64,000 nucleotides of DNA, from positions 1,189,501 to 1,253,500 of the forward strand of contig NZ_QHCS01000001.1 in assembly GCF_003545875.1 (NCBI RefSeq). Reading direction: 5' to 3'. The position numbers and the translations under genes were made by a program. This document shows positions 9,801 through 17,706 of the stretch, one piece after another. Within the stretch, counting starts at the first letter, position 1. The number at the start of each line of letters is the position of its first letter. Below the pieces are notes generated by a model, which worked only from the letters and a program-made list of their open reading frames with translations, did not search any database and was not told the origin of the DNA. This DNA is from Leptospira stimsonii (lineage in GTDB: Bacteria > Spirochaetota > Leptospiria > Leptospirales > Leptospiraceae).

Positions 9801-9894
9801 GATTCGAAGAATCCCTATCACCAAGACAATTGAATGTGATTAAAATCGTCGCGATTGCGCTTGTGCAGTGAAAGTATTTTAGCAAGGTTTTCAT
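6850..9894 (-). CDS. Long surface lipoprotein: seven about 85-residue repeats plus an NHL-type propeller
   Basis: The start is taken at the ATG at 9892-9894, which gives a lipoprotein signal ending ILITFNC (Cys about residue 28). An in-frame start at 9999 would bury it. Residues about 55-650 form seven repeats of about 85 residues. Each has LTLKNNGTD, a YNVTVSQNPSSPTQTCS-like stretch and a C-terminal NITCS. Each repeat has two cysteines that could form a disulphide. The last 340 residues carry NHL-like blades such as PKGIATDGTYLYVADTGSNK and probably fold as a beta-propeller. It is most likely displayed on the outer membrane; ligands are unknown. A strong terminator follows. Confidence 0.88.
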   Translation of the reverse strand: MKTLLKYFHCTSAIATILITFNCLGDRDSSNLSLKAILNIPGFITTNGVDLTPEPIGGTVVGLTGTGLILMNNGTDTINVTANGTFVFNEKVAGSASYNVTVRQNPFAPAQICSVSNGSGIVFSQPITNIQVICSVVGFSVQGTVTGLNGTGLTLQNNGADSTSISANGSFSFATKVVNGGTYNVTVSQNPSSISQTCSVSNGSGLIAGADITNVNITCSTNSFAVGGTVSGLSGTGLTLKNNGTDDIAISTNGTYTFPTGISSGGTFNVTVSQNPSSPTQTCSVTNGSGLISGSNKTNVDITCSTNSYTINGSVTGLNGTGLVLKNNGTDPTSITADGSFEFSTAIASGSTYTVTVSQNPTSLSQVCSVTNGSGLVSGANVTNVAVSCSTSSFGIGISVSGLSGTGLTLKNNGTDDLAVNSNTTYTFASPISSGGTYNVTVSQNPSSPTQTCSVTGGSGSVTSSAISGISVSCSTNSYTINGSASNVIGSGLVLKNNGTDPISITADGGFSFGTPVASGSAYNVTIQQNPSSPTQLCTLSNNSGTVSSSSITDVSVSCSAPLYQVGGTISGLAGSITLKNNGADTTTISSNGAFTMTTPIADTTSYNVTITGQPAGQTCYIAQPSGTIAAADVYTILINCVNGTTLGTLVSGNSVVASLPVTPYVENPATGSVDWFSGDPGGDPDTMLDGFGFASGSTPLGRLSNMYHITTDGINIYAVDYNTASPTVGKIRKINIATRTISTLAITMEVPKGITTDGIFLYITSQNHYIVKYNLMNNTYSTIAGFGGTSGSTDGVGTAARFNAPKGIATDGTYLYVADTGSNKIRKIKISDNTVTTIAGSGTAGTLDGLGTAAKFNQPSHLVYDSNKLYVTDTNSNNIKMIDLTTSPVTVTTIAGDPAGTSGNVVNATGTSARLTKPVALTLDGNYLYVVDGTTLLKKISRTAPYAVTNFLGCSPQPATSGASQSGGPDGGTIGTCQTNEGSFYNPKGIVTNGRSIFVVDMHPYLKLIRKID

Positions 9895-10474
9895 AATATT
9901 TGTGTCTGAGAAATCCGATTTTTTGTATAGTTTCAAGACCGACGGTAATTCCAAATCAGACGCCCTCCAACATTCAGTTTTTCTAAAATAATAAACCAAT
10001 TCCTTTCTAATTCTTTTACGATGAAGAATTCAGAAAGCCAACGGAAAAGGTTTCGAATTAATTTATAGAACGGATATTTGCATTGTCAGATTATTTATTC
10101 AAGTATTTTATTAAATCAGATTCATATATATTATAAATACATGATGTATTAACTTTCGTTCGTAAAATATCGCAGTACATATTTATATTGAATCATAAGA
10201 AATTATAAAAAGTAAGAAAAGGAGATCATTTTAAAAACAAGGACTCAGAAAGAAAATGAAAATAGAATTGTAAGTGCTTCACTATGCAAAGGGAGATGGA
10301 AAAGAAATTGAAAATGAAATTCATTAGGAAAGAATTCGGATCTTACTATTCGATTGTATGTTAATTGTGTAAAGTTGCCTCGAAACAAACCCAAAGAGAA
10401 TAAGAAAATCCCTTTGGATTCCAAAACCGTATTCGAGAGTTGAATCGCTCTTCTATTTGAGATCGAATGAAGGT
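9895..10474. other. AT-rich gene-free stretch
   Basis: About 580 bases separate two minus-strand genes. The middle is markedly AT-rich, with runs such as TATATATTATAAATACATGA near 10120-10145, and probably holds the promoter of the lipoprotein gene. I see no open frame, hairpin or RNA gene that I can support. Confidence 0.5.
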
Positions 10475-10927
10475 TTATATAACAACTTGTTCCTCGGTCG
10501 AAAGTTTTCTTAGGACATCTTCTATCAATGGATAAAATTCCGATTCTTCCCTATCGATTCTCTTTCTGAGATGATCCAAGATCTCCGTCGTCTCTTCCTT
10601 GAAGTTCCCGAAATTCATTTCAATCGTAAGAGGATCCGAGTATTTACTCGCATAATCAAGCAACGTGTCCTTTAGGCCGAACATCGTCTTCTGATATTGT
10701 TCGAAAAGAGAAACGAGAGTCGGAGAATTATCCGTGTAGTTTTCCATCTTAAGATAAAGCTCCATATCCTCCACATTGAGATGGAAGAGTAAGGAAGCCG
10801 AAAAGATAGAAAGTAGTTCGACCAAATGTCCTATGTTCGGATTCGCCTTATCGATTTCAGACTCGATCTGATGAGCGTATTCATTCACTATCCGGTGTTG
10901 TTTTTTGAGTTTTCCGATCAATTCCAT
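10475..10927 (-). CDS. Hemerythrin-like HHE-domain protein
   Basis: The 150-residue helical protein has the histidine/glutamate pattern of the hemerythrin HHE family, which binds a di-iron centre and reversibly O2 or NO. Candidate ligands are H11, H49 and E53 in FHLNVEDMELY, H119 in ILDHLRKRI, and E127-E130 in REESEFYPLIE. There is no signal peptide, so it acts in the cytoplasm. It begins two bases after the stop of the GGDEF/EAL gene, so the two are almost certainly expressed and translated together. That makes regulation of c-di-GMP turnover by oxygen or NO a reasonable inference. Confidence 0.82.
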   Translation of the reverse strand: MELIGKLKKQHRIVNEYAHQIESEIDKANPNIGHLVELLSIFSASLLFHLNVEDMELYLKMENYTDNSPTLVSLFEQYQKTMFGLKDTLLDYASKYSDPLTIEMNFGNFKEETTEILDHLRKRIDREESEFYPLIEDVLRKLSTEEQVVI

Positions 10928-10929
10928 AT

Positions 10930-12612
10930 TTAATTCCTACTAATTTTTTGAGTCAGTTTCGTCTTGATATATTCTTCTACTTTGGAAGCCTCCAGAGGAT
11001 AAGAATAGAAATAACCCTGAGCATAGTTGCAATTGAGTTCTTTTAAGAGTTCGTGTTGATTTGGATTTTCAACACCTTCCACGATGATTGCCTTGTCCAT
11101 CGCTTGGATGAGATTGATCAAGGAAGAGATGATTGTTTTGCTGGAAGATTTAAAGTAGTTAAATAGAAAAACCTTATCTAATTTGATATAATCGACGGGA
11201 AGAGTTTGCAGTCTTCCGAGAGAGGAGTAACCTTTCCCGAAATCGTCTATCGCAAAACGATAACCGAAGTCTTTTAGAAGAGCGATTACCTTGTTCACCT
11301 TTATTAGATTGGAATCGAAAGAATCTTCGATAATCTCCAAAATGATAGAATCCGGAGAAATGCCGTAAAAGTCGGTCGCTTCCTTTAGGACGTTGAAAAT
11401 CTGTTTGTCGTTCAGTTGTTTCGCAGAAATGTTAAGCGAAATGCAGATTTGGTTCTCTTTTAGGATGGAAGTGCTGTAGGATTTCAGAGTATCCCAGATC
11501 AACCATTCTCCGATCGTTTTAATAAAACTCGAACTTTCGGCGATTGAAATAAAACTTGCAGGCATCAGCTTTCCTTTTTCGGGATGATTCCAACGTAAAA
11601 GAACCTCCATAGAAAGGATCGAGTCTTGGCGTAGATCCATGATCGGTTGGTAGGCCAGTTCCAGTTCGTTTCTGTTTAATACTTTTCTTAAATCGATTTC
11701 GATTTTTGCCCTCGTCGCATTTTGTTCGATCGTACTTCGATCATAGTGATAAAATGAATTCGGACCGATAAGAGCCGATTGTTGCACCGCCTCTTCGAGA
11801 ATCCTCAATGAATTGAGGTCTGAATTGACCAATTGATCAAACTGCGCATAACCTACGTTTGCATTCAGGTGAAATTCCCTTTCTCTATAGGTGAATGGGA
11901 ATGAAAAAAGAAGAATGATACATTCCGCAAACCACTCCGCCTCCAGTTCGGATTCTATGTTCGCACTTGCGATCAGAAAACGTTCGGAGCCGAGGCGAAA
12001 AATTTGATCTCCTTTCGAAATGTATTTCTTGAGACGTTCGGCGATTTTGAGGGCGATCGACTCATAATAAAAATTGTCTTCTTTGTTGAGAATGGAATCC
12101 GGATTAGAAAGAGAGATTAGAAAAAGAAAATAAGGTCGATTCGATTTATTGTTGTAGATCCGATTGTTGCTGTAGATAGAAAGAAAGTAGTTTTTGTTGG
12201 GAAGGCCGGTAAAGCGGTCCTGATAAAAAGATTCTTTGGAATCGGAGGAAAGATTTTGCCTAACGGTAAGAAAACGGATCGCATAGACTTCTTCCAAATC
12301 GTGAACGATAAAGTTCAACATCAGGGTCATGTCGTTGAAATAACCGACATCGATCAGGCCGGACTCAAGAAGAACGCTGGAAAGTCCCATTTCCTTTTCA
12401 AATTGAATTCCCTTTGTCGTCTTCAGATAGGACAAGAGAGAATCTTGAATGCTCTGAAAATTCGGAGATTGTAAAAGTTCATCGAATGTTGCGTTCGTGT
12501 ATAGTAAGTCCCAACTTTTTGAAAAGAGTACAATCCCTTCCTTGGAATTATCGGAACAAAACTTGATCGCTCTTCTTAAGATGAGAGGGGAAACCTGCGT
12601 ATTGTTAGTCAC
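10930..12612 (-). CDS. GGDEF/EAL protein, probable cyclic-di-GMP phosphodiesterase
   Basis: The 560-residue protein has an N-terminal sensor-like segment (1-130), a degenerate GGDEF domain (about 135-295) and an EAL domain (about 305-550). The diguanylate cyclase motif reads GSERF instead of GGDEF, so cyclase activity is unlikely. The EAL domain keeps EVLLRW, NISAKQL, EIIED, DDFGKGYSS, KLDK, EGVE and AQGY, which carry the metal ligands and catalytic lysine. It should hydrolyse c-di-GMP in the cytoplasm. No transmembrane segment is seen. The hemerythrin gene follows two bases after the stop. Confidence 0.9.
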   Translation of the reverse strand: MTNNTQVSPLILRRAIKFCSDNSKEGIVLFSKSWDLLYTNATFDELLQSPNFQSIQDSLLSYLKTTKGIQFEKEMGLSSVLLESGLIDVGYFNDMTLMLNFIVHDLEEVYAIRFLTVRQNLSSDSKESFYQDRFTGLPNKNYFLSIYSNNRIYNNKSNRPYFLFLISLSNPDSILNKEDNFYYESIALKIAERLKKYISKGDQIFRLGSERFLIASANIESELEAEWFAECIILLFSFPFTYREREFHLNANVGYAQFDQLVNSDLNSLRILEEAVQQSALIGPNSFYHYDRSTIEQNATRAKIEIDLRKVLNRNELELAYQPIMDLRQDSILSMEVLLRWNHPEKGKLMPASFISIAESSSFIKTIGEWLIWDTLKSYSTSILKENQICISLNISAKQLNDKQIFNVLKEATDFYGISPDSIILEIIEDSFDSNLIKVNKVIALLKDFGYRFAIDDFGKGYSSLGRLQTLPVDYIKLDKVFLFNYFKSSSKTIISSLINLIQAMDKAIIVEGVENPNQHELLKELNCNYAQGYFYSYPLEASKVEEYIKTKLTQKISRN

Positions 12613-12829
12613 TTTGCTACCAGCCTATACTTCAGTAGTCTAACAATTTGGATTATAAATAGAAAACGGACTTATAAGAGTTGTAATTTAGTTTTATAAA
12701 AAAATAGGAAGTGTGGTCCCTGTGTTGCAATGGCTCAAAATCGGTGAAGCCTTTGAATTTTTTAAAAAGCTCAGGACATGGAAAGGCATAGGGAGGTGGG
12801 AATCAGAAGAAGAGTGAGTCTTGATTAAA

Positions 12830-13234
12830 TCAGGCGCTGAATAGGCGGATCGCTTCCGCAAAATTCGATGCAGTTCTCAGCAAGGATTTAAGGCGAGTGA
12901 GTTCCAGCATCTTCTCAATTTCAGGCGTAATTGAATAGAGGATGATTCCGGCATTCGGCATTTTGTTGAGTCGAGAATGAGTGGCGATAAAAGTAGCGAT
13001 TCCCGAAGAATCCATCACCCGTACTCCGGACAAGTCTATTAGAAGAATGTAAACTTCGTTTTCGATCGATTCGTTGAATGCGTCTTTGAGTTTTTTCGCT
13101 GAAAAAATATTTATATCACCCTGAATCTGAAAGATGACGGCCGGTCCGGGAAGTGTCCCAGCGGAGGAAATTTGTTCGATCGTTAATTTCATATCGTTTG
13201 TCTTGTAATTGATAGAGTCTGATTTGGCATCCAT
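12830..13234 (-). CDS. STAS-domain anti-sigma-factor antagonist-like protein
   Basis: The protein has the SpoIIAA/RsbV fold signature: an early beta strand pair, then LIDLSGVRVMDSSGIATFI, in which the serine of DSSG is the site phosphorylated in anti-sigma antagonists. I chose the ATG at 13232-13234 because GGAGAAAGGGAA stands directly before it. An in-frame TTG at 13270 would add 12 residues. Such proteins act in the cytoplasm by binding or releasing a partner kinase, but no partner kinase is adjacent. It is transcribed away from the globin gene. Confidence 0.87.
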   Translation of the reverse strand: MDAKSDSINYKTNDMKLTIEQISSAGTLPGPAVIFQIQGDINIFSAKKLKDAFNESIENEVYILLIDLSGVRVMDSSGIATFIATHSRLNKMPNAGIILYSITPEIEKMLELTRLKSLLRTASNFAEAIRLFSA

Positions 13235-13270
13235 TTCCCTTTCTCCGCGCACATCTTTACTAAGGTTCAA

Positions 13271-13563
13271 ATCTCGATAATTAAATTCAATAAAAATTGA
13301 AAAGAAATTTTGAATTGATACGTTTCGCTAACGACGCGGGAATTTTGCGACCGCAATTCCGAAACAGGGGAAAACGAAAGCAATCTAATTCCTCCCTGTG
13401 AAAAATAAAACGAATATGGTAATGAATTATAAATCAACACTGCTTCTGTTTTAGAACACAGCGTGAATTAAGATGAAAGTTTTCAATTCGTGCTAATCGC
13501 AAAATACGCTTGTGGACCCATTTTCCCTCTGATAGAATCCGAAAAAAATATCGGGAGCAATCG
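13271..13563. promoter_or_regulatory. Divergent control region between the STAS and globin genes
   Basis: About 290 AT-rich bases lie between divergently transcribed genes and must hold both promoters. I cannot fix -10 or -35 elements with confidence. An in-frame upstream extension of the globin gene begins at 13510 but lacks globin similarity. Confidence 0.4.
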
Positions 13564-13977
13564 ATGGCATTGGGAAATGAAGAAATCGAATTAGTAAGAT
13601 CCAGTTTCGAAAAGGTTTATACGAATAAGGATGAAGTGGCGGCTTTATTCTATTCCAAACTTTTCGAGATGGAGCCGAGTTATAAGTCGTTATTCAAAGG
13701 CGACATGAACGAACAAGGAAGAAAGCTCATGTTGATGTTGAAAACGCTGGTTTCCGGACTCGGAGATCTAGCGAGTTTAGTTCCCGTAATCCAAGATATG
13801 GGAAAACGTCATATAAAATACGGCGTTAAGTCCGAGGATTACGACGTAGTCGGAGCGGCGCTATTGGCTACCTTACAGCAGGGTTTAGGGACGGAGTTTA
13901 CTCCAAAACTGAAAGGTTTATGGACTGAGATCTACCAGATCGTTGCGAAAACCGCAATCGAAGGTAGTAAGCAGTAA
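13564..13977 (+). CDS. Single-domain globin
   Basis: The 137-residue protein is a bacterial haemoglobin of the flavohaemoglobin/Vitreoscilla type without a reductase domain. LFYSKLFEMEPSYKSLF supplies tyrosine B10 (Y30) and phenylalanine CD1 (F44). Q51 in NEQGRKLM occupies the distal E7 position. H83 in GKRHIKYGV is the proximal haem ligand. Y(B10)/Q(E7) globins bind O2 tightly and often react with NO. The start at 13564 fits the family and has GGGAGCAATCG before it. A chemoreceptor-like gene begins 71 bases downstream, so the pair looks like a globin-coupled sensor split into two genes. Confidence 0.9.
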   Translation: MALGNEEIELVRSSFEKVYTNKDEVAALFYSKLFEMEPSYKSLFKGDMNEQGRKLMLMLKTLVSGLGDLASLVPVIQDMGKRHIKYGVKSEDYDVVGAALLATLQQGLGTEFTPKLKGLWTEIYQIVAKTAIEGSKQ

Positions 13978-13982
13978 TCGAA

Positions 13983-14017
13983 ATCGGTTTCAAAATGTTT
14001 AATGTTGCGAAACCGAT
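13983..14017 (+). terminator. Hairpin between the globin and chemoreceptor genes
   Basis: ATCGGTTTC (13983-13991) pairs perfectly with GAAACCGAT (14009-14017), followed by a pyrimidine-rich CTTCCTTATTT rather than a clean T-run. It could be a weak terminator or a processing site that sets the ratio of globin to receptor. Confidence 0.45.
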
Positions 14018-14048
14018 CTTCCTTATTTCGTAAAGTTTAACGAAAACT

Positions 14049-15680
14049 ATGAAGAGAAAAGGTAAGAATCAGATTCTGCGAAATATAGTTCGGGCTTTCA
14101 AAAGACCGAACTCGCTAGTTAGCATCGCAACTTTATTATACATCATTCTATTTGGATTGGTATTGTCTCAGTTTAAGAACAGGGACCAAGCGGTCGAAGA
14201 CGCATATTACAAACGATTGGAACAAATCAAACGTTTTGAATCTTCGGAATGGAATCAAGAATTAGAAACTGCGGATAAAAAGAAAAAAGAACCGGATGAA
14301 TTTCATAGAATCGAACAAGAATCGGGAACGGATCCAAAAACAGGATCTCGAAATTGGTTCGGCATGGTTTGGGCTAAGGTTTCACAAGGCTCTTGGAAAC
14401 ATTTTCTAAATATTCCATTGAAAGATCAAAAAATAAATGATTTCAAGAATTCGGAATCCATAGAAAGGGAATTGAATTTTAGAAATATCGAAAGTATGCG
14501 GATCGAATATCTGGAGCAATCTGGATTTAGTATCGGAATGTTCTGTATCTTCGGCGCAGGAACACTCGGCTTTCTTTTTTTTCTAAACCTATTTCTATAC
14601 AAAGATTCCAAGAGGGCGAGTTCTAAAATTTTAATTCTGAATCGAAGAGTTGAATCCGGTGATATACAAGTTACCGCGGAGACGGAAGAGGAGCTGATGG
14701 ATAGTCCCGTTCTTCTTTCTTTGGCTGAAACGATCCATAAATTCGGAAGGGATCTAATAGCGGAGGCAGACGAGATCAAGAGTCGGTTCTCGGAAGTTTC
14801 CGATCTGACTCATCTCCTCCAGGAAACCTCGAAAGTTCTGAATTCCAACGTCAATGAGGAGAACGAAAGAATTAAGGATATCTGTTCGCTTGCGAATTCG
14901 ATCAAAGGGGAAATTTACAATCTGGATAGGAACGCGGATTCTTATTATATTCTGGTCTCTTCCTTAAACGTTGAAATCAAACAACTCGACGAAATCATCG
15001 ATCAGGTCGGTTCTGCGGTTTACAAATCGGTGCTCGGCGCCACTGCGATGGAAAGAAATATCGAAAGTGGATCAAATACGATCGTACAACTCGCGGAGAG
15101 CGTTTCCAAAATCGAAGACAATTCAAAAGAGATGAAGCTGATCGCGTCGTTGATCAAACAAATTTCCGAACGAATCAACTTACTCGCGTTAAATGCCGCG
15201 ATCGAATCTGCGAGGGCAGGGGCTTATGGAAGGGGATTTTCAGTCGTAGCCAAGGAAGTCGGTGCCTTGGCCCAAGAGACCGATAAAAGTATGAAAACGA
15301 TCGAATCTCTGATCGAGAAAAGTATTCACGAAGCCGACCACGGTCATTCCCTCGTAAATCGTTCCAAAGAATTGTATGAAAATATTATAAATGACTTAAG
15401 CAATCTCAAATCATCCAGTGAGGAGATCGTAAGTCTTGTCGATCTCCAGACTCAAAAGAGGGCGAGAGTCAAATATAGTAGCGATCAGATCGATAAAAAA
15501 TCGGATGAGATTTACGATTCGATCAAACAACAAAAAAGCGCGAATTCGGTGATGGAAACTCAAATCTCCAAAATCTCGCAGATCACGAGCGCAAGTCTTT
15601 CTATTTCAAAGTCTTTGATCGATTATTCCGATCAGCTCAATGCGAAATCTTTACAAATGGAAAAAATAAATAAGGTCTGA
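14049..15680 (+). CDS. Chemoreceptor-like (methyl-accepting) signalling protein
   Basis: The 543-residue protein has a membrane helix at about 21-42, an unusually charged extracytoplasmic segment of about 120 residues and a second helix at about 162-185. A long helical cytoplasmic part follows. The signalling tip is recognisable as INLLALNAAIESARAGAYGR followed by GFSVVAKEV, which in chemoreceptors binds CheA and CheW. The tip varies from the usual AGEQGRGF by having AGAYGRGF. I see no recognised ligand-binding domain (Cache, PAS, globin) in it, and no CheR-binding C-terminal pentapeptide. The globin gene directly upstream could provide the missing sensor. Confidence 0.86.
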   Translation: MKRKGKNQILRNIVRAFKRPNSLVSIATLLYIILFGLVLSQFKNRDQAVEDAYYKRLEQIKRFESSEWNQELETADKKKKEPDEFHRIEQESGTDPKTGSRNWFGMVWAKVSQGSWKHFLNIPLKDQKINDFKNSESIERELNFRNIESMRIEYLEQSGFSIGMFCIFGAGTLGFLFFLNLFLYKDSKRASSKILILNRRVESGDIQVTAETEEELMDSPVLLSLAETIHKFGRDLIAEADEIKSRFSEVSDLTHLLQETSKVLNSNVNEENERIKDICSLANSIKGEIYNLDRNADSYYILVSSLNVEIKQLDEIIDQVGSAVYKSVLGATAMERNIESGSNTIVQLAESVSKIEDNSKEMKLIASLIKQISERINLLALNAAIESARAGAYGRGFSVVAKEVGALAQETDKSMKTIESLIEKSIHEADHGHSLVNRSKELYENIINDLSNLKSSSEEIVSLVDLQTQKRARVKYSSDQIDKKSDEIYDSIKQQKSANSVMETQISKISQITSASLSISKSLIDYSDQLNAKSLQMEKINKV

Positions 15681-15743
15681 GAAAGACACAACGGATGAGA
15701 ATCTGGTTTAGATATAGAAAGATCAAGGAAACAGAGAAAATAT

Positions 15744-16181
15744 ATGCAAGTTCACTTATATCAGAAACAAAACGAAGTATTAAAAAAATTGGTAATCGAA
15801 TTGATTCGAATTTTAAGAACGGATTCCGTTCTGAATCGAGTTGGTGAGGTTCATGATATTCTTGCCATCCTAAACGCAAGACTCAATGAGCATCTAAGGA
15901 CGGAGGAGGGTTTAATCCTTTTGGATCTATTACCGGAAGAAACACTCTTAGAAGAGGGGAATGAATTTTGTAGCGAACAGAATAGAAACGAACTGAAGAA
16001 TCGTATAAGACAATACATTACGAAGTGGTCGTTGCCGTCTTTGATTCAGGAAAGCCCATCTTCTTTTATCAAGGATTCAAATGAAATAATGGATACGCTC
16101 TACATAAGACTACAAAGCGAAATCGAACTTTTGTTTCCTATTTTGAATCAATCCTACTTCGTTTCGGAAAAAATCGGGTAG
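15744..16181 (+). CDS. Degenerate hemerythrin-like protein
   Basis: The 145-residue helical protein has hemerythrin-like segments. LNARLNEHLRTEEGLIL supplies H50 and E54/E55, and a C-terminal helix reads LQSEIELLFPIL with E126 and E128. The histidine expected just before that helix is arginine (R122), so the di-iron site may be incomplete or altered. It begins 63 bases after the chemoreceptor gene on the same strand, with AAGGAAACAGAG upstream. It may have become an adaptor rather than an oxygen carrier. Assignment is weaker than for the hemerythrin at 10475. Confidence 0.6.
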   Translation: MQVHLYQKQNEVLKKLVIELIRILRTDSVLNRVGEVHDILAILNARLNEHLRTEEGLILLDLLPEETLLEEGNEFCSEQNRNELKNRIRQYITKWSLPSLIQESPSSFIKDSNEIMDTLYIRLQSEIELLFPILNQSYFVSEKIG

Positions 16182-16602
16182 CCTATGTCAAGTTGACGGC
16201 TCCGGTAGAAAATTAGAAATCCTGGCGTTCTATAATTCAGCAGTTCGGATAAAGGGCAGTGATTTTACTATGGAATGGGTTTTGAAATAAAAAATTTTAG
16301 AATGGAAAAGAAAGATAGGACGTTGAAGGGGGTTGAAATTTTTGGAAATAAGTTATTAAGCTTTCATGGATCCTTGATTGACGTTTATTCTCAGAAAGAC
16401 GTTGTTCAGTCCATCGGGTAAATGACTGAATTCTTTTAAGTGAAAAATAAGTGGCGTTATTTTGTTGGTCAATTGAGCGGTTTTAGGAATTGGAAAGTTG
16501 AGTTCGGATCGGAGAGGCATTGTTTTTTTCGAACGAAGACGCTTTTTGAATAAAGGACCGGAATTATAAAAAAGAAGAAATTCGATTTTGGAAGTTGAGA
16601 TT
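16182..16602. other. Gene-free stretch before the AraC-type regulator
   Basis: About 420 AT-rich bases on a plus-strand run of genes. It presumably holds the regulator's promoter. I see no hairpin, repeat or small frame that I can support. Confidence 0.45.
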
Positions 16603-17694
16603 ATGGTAAACACGATGGATTGGCTATTACGGGAAGAGTTACTGATCGATATCGCGAGGTTTGGAGCTTTTTTTGCTTTGATCATCGGACTCGGTCGTCT
16701 TATGCGAGCGAAGAACCAGATTGATTATTTTTTGTCTGCTCTTCTTGTTCTGACGGCTATTTTTCAGTACTTCGACGAAACGACGATAAACGCAGTTTCA
16801 TACAATTGGATGAAACGGTTCCTATTTCAGATTGATTTGATCGCGCTTTCTACCGCGGGCATACTCGTCTATTTGATTTCGATCATGGTGTTCTCGAAGT
16901 ATTCGAAACTTCCTTCTAAATACTACTGGAATTTGGTTCCTCCGGTCGTTTTATCCATCCCCGTAGCAAGTCTTTATGATCAACAGAGTCGATTTGAATT
17001 CGGGATGTTTCTATATCTGACCGATTTGTTCGTCATCGTCTACGTCGGTGTGGCCGTATATAAGATGATTACGAATCGTGTTTTTGATTTCAGAAGCCTC
17101 AAGTCGAAGGTGTTGGGGGGATTGGTGATTACCGTTTCCTTTTGCGCCGTTTTGGAGATTGTGGGAATCGTGATGGAGAAACGAACTCTCGTTCTCCTCT
17201 CGGGTGTGATCACTACGATCGAAATCATTTATTTCTATTACGTTAGCGTTTACTTTCAGGATTTCTTAGGAGAACCAATCGCATTCGATGTTCAGAAGAA
17301 TTCTTCAAAAAAATCGCTTCTTGGAGATATCGATATCGATGCTCTGGAAAAACAGCTGAACTATCTAATACAAGAAGAACGAATTTATTTGGACGAGGAC
17401 ATCCGATTGCCGAGTGTAGCGGAAGAACTTGGAGTTTCGGTTCATCAGCTTTCTTCTTACTTAAACGATCATAAAGGAATCAACTTTAACAATTATATCA
17501 ATCAGTTTCGTGTGGAAGAAGCTAAGTCGATTCTAATCAATGATCCGAGTCGTTCTGTGATCTCGGTCGGAAACGCGGTCGGATTTAATTCTAACTCGGT
17601 TTTCCATAGGGCTTTTTTGAGAGAGACGGGAATGTCCCCGAAAAAATTCAGGGAAGCACAACTCTTCAATAAACATTCTTATACTCTGAATTAA
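16603..17694 (+). CDS. Membrane-bound AraC-family transcriptional regulator
   Basis: The N-terminal 225 residues contain about seven hydrophobic helices, and the last 95 form an AraC-type double helix-turn-helix. The DNA-binding part includes LPSVAEELGVSVHQLSSYLN and SVISVGNAVGFNSNSVFHRA, ending GMSPKKFRE. Regulators of this shape are common in Leptospira and link a membrane signal to transcription. The ATG at 16603 is preferred to the in-frame TTG at 16588. The next gene follows at once, so this regulator and the lipoprotein behind it form an operon. Confidence 0.9.
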   Translation: MVNTMDWLLREELLIDIARFGAFFALIIGLGRLMRAKNQIDYFLSALLVLTAIFQYFDETTINAVSYNWMKRFLFQIDLIALSTAGILVYLISIMVFSKYSKLPSKYYWNLVPPVVLSIPVASLYDQQSRFEFGMFLYLTDLFVIVYVGVAVYKMITNRVFDFRSLKSKVLGGLVITVSFCAVLEIVGIVMEKRTLVLLSGVITTIEIIYFYYVSVYFQDFLGEPIAFDVQKNSSKKSLLGDIDIDALEKQLNYLIQEERIYLDEDIRLPSVAEELGVSVHQLSSYLNDHKGINFNNYINQFRVEEAKSILINDPSRSVISVGNAVGFNSNSVFHRAFLRETGMSPKKFREAQLFNKHSYTLN

Positions 17695-17706
17695 ATGGAG
17701 AAACGG

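Noticed and set aside
16356..16685. 109-residue minus-strand frame before the AraC gene
   Set aside because: It overlaps the start of the AraC-type regulator and shows no domain or ribosome-binding site.
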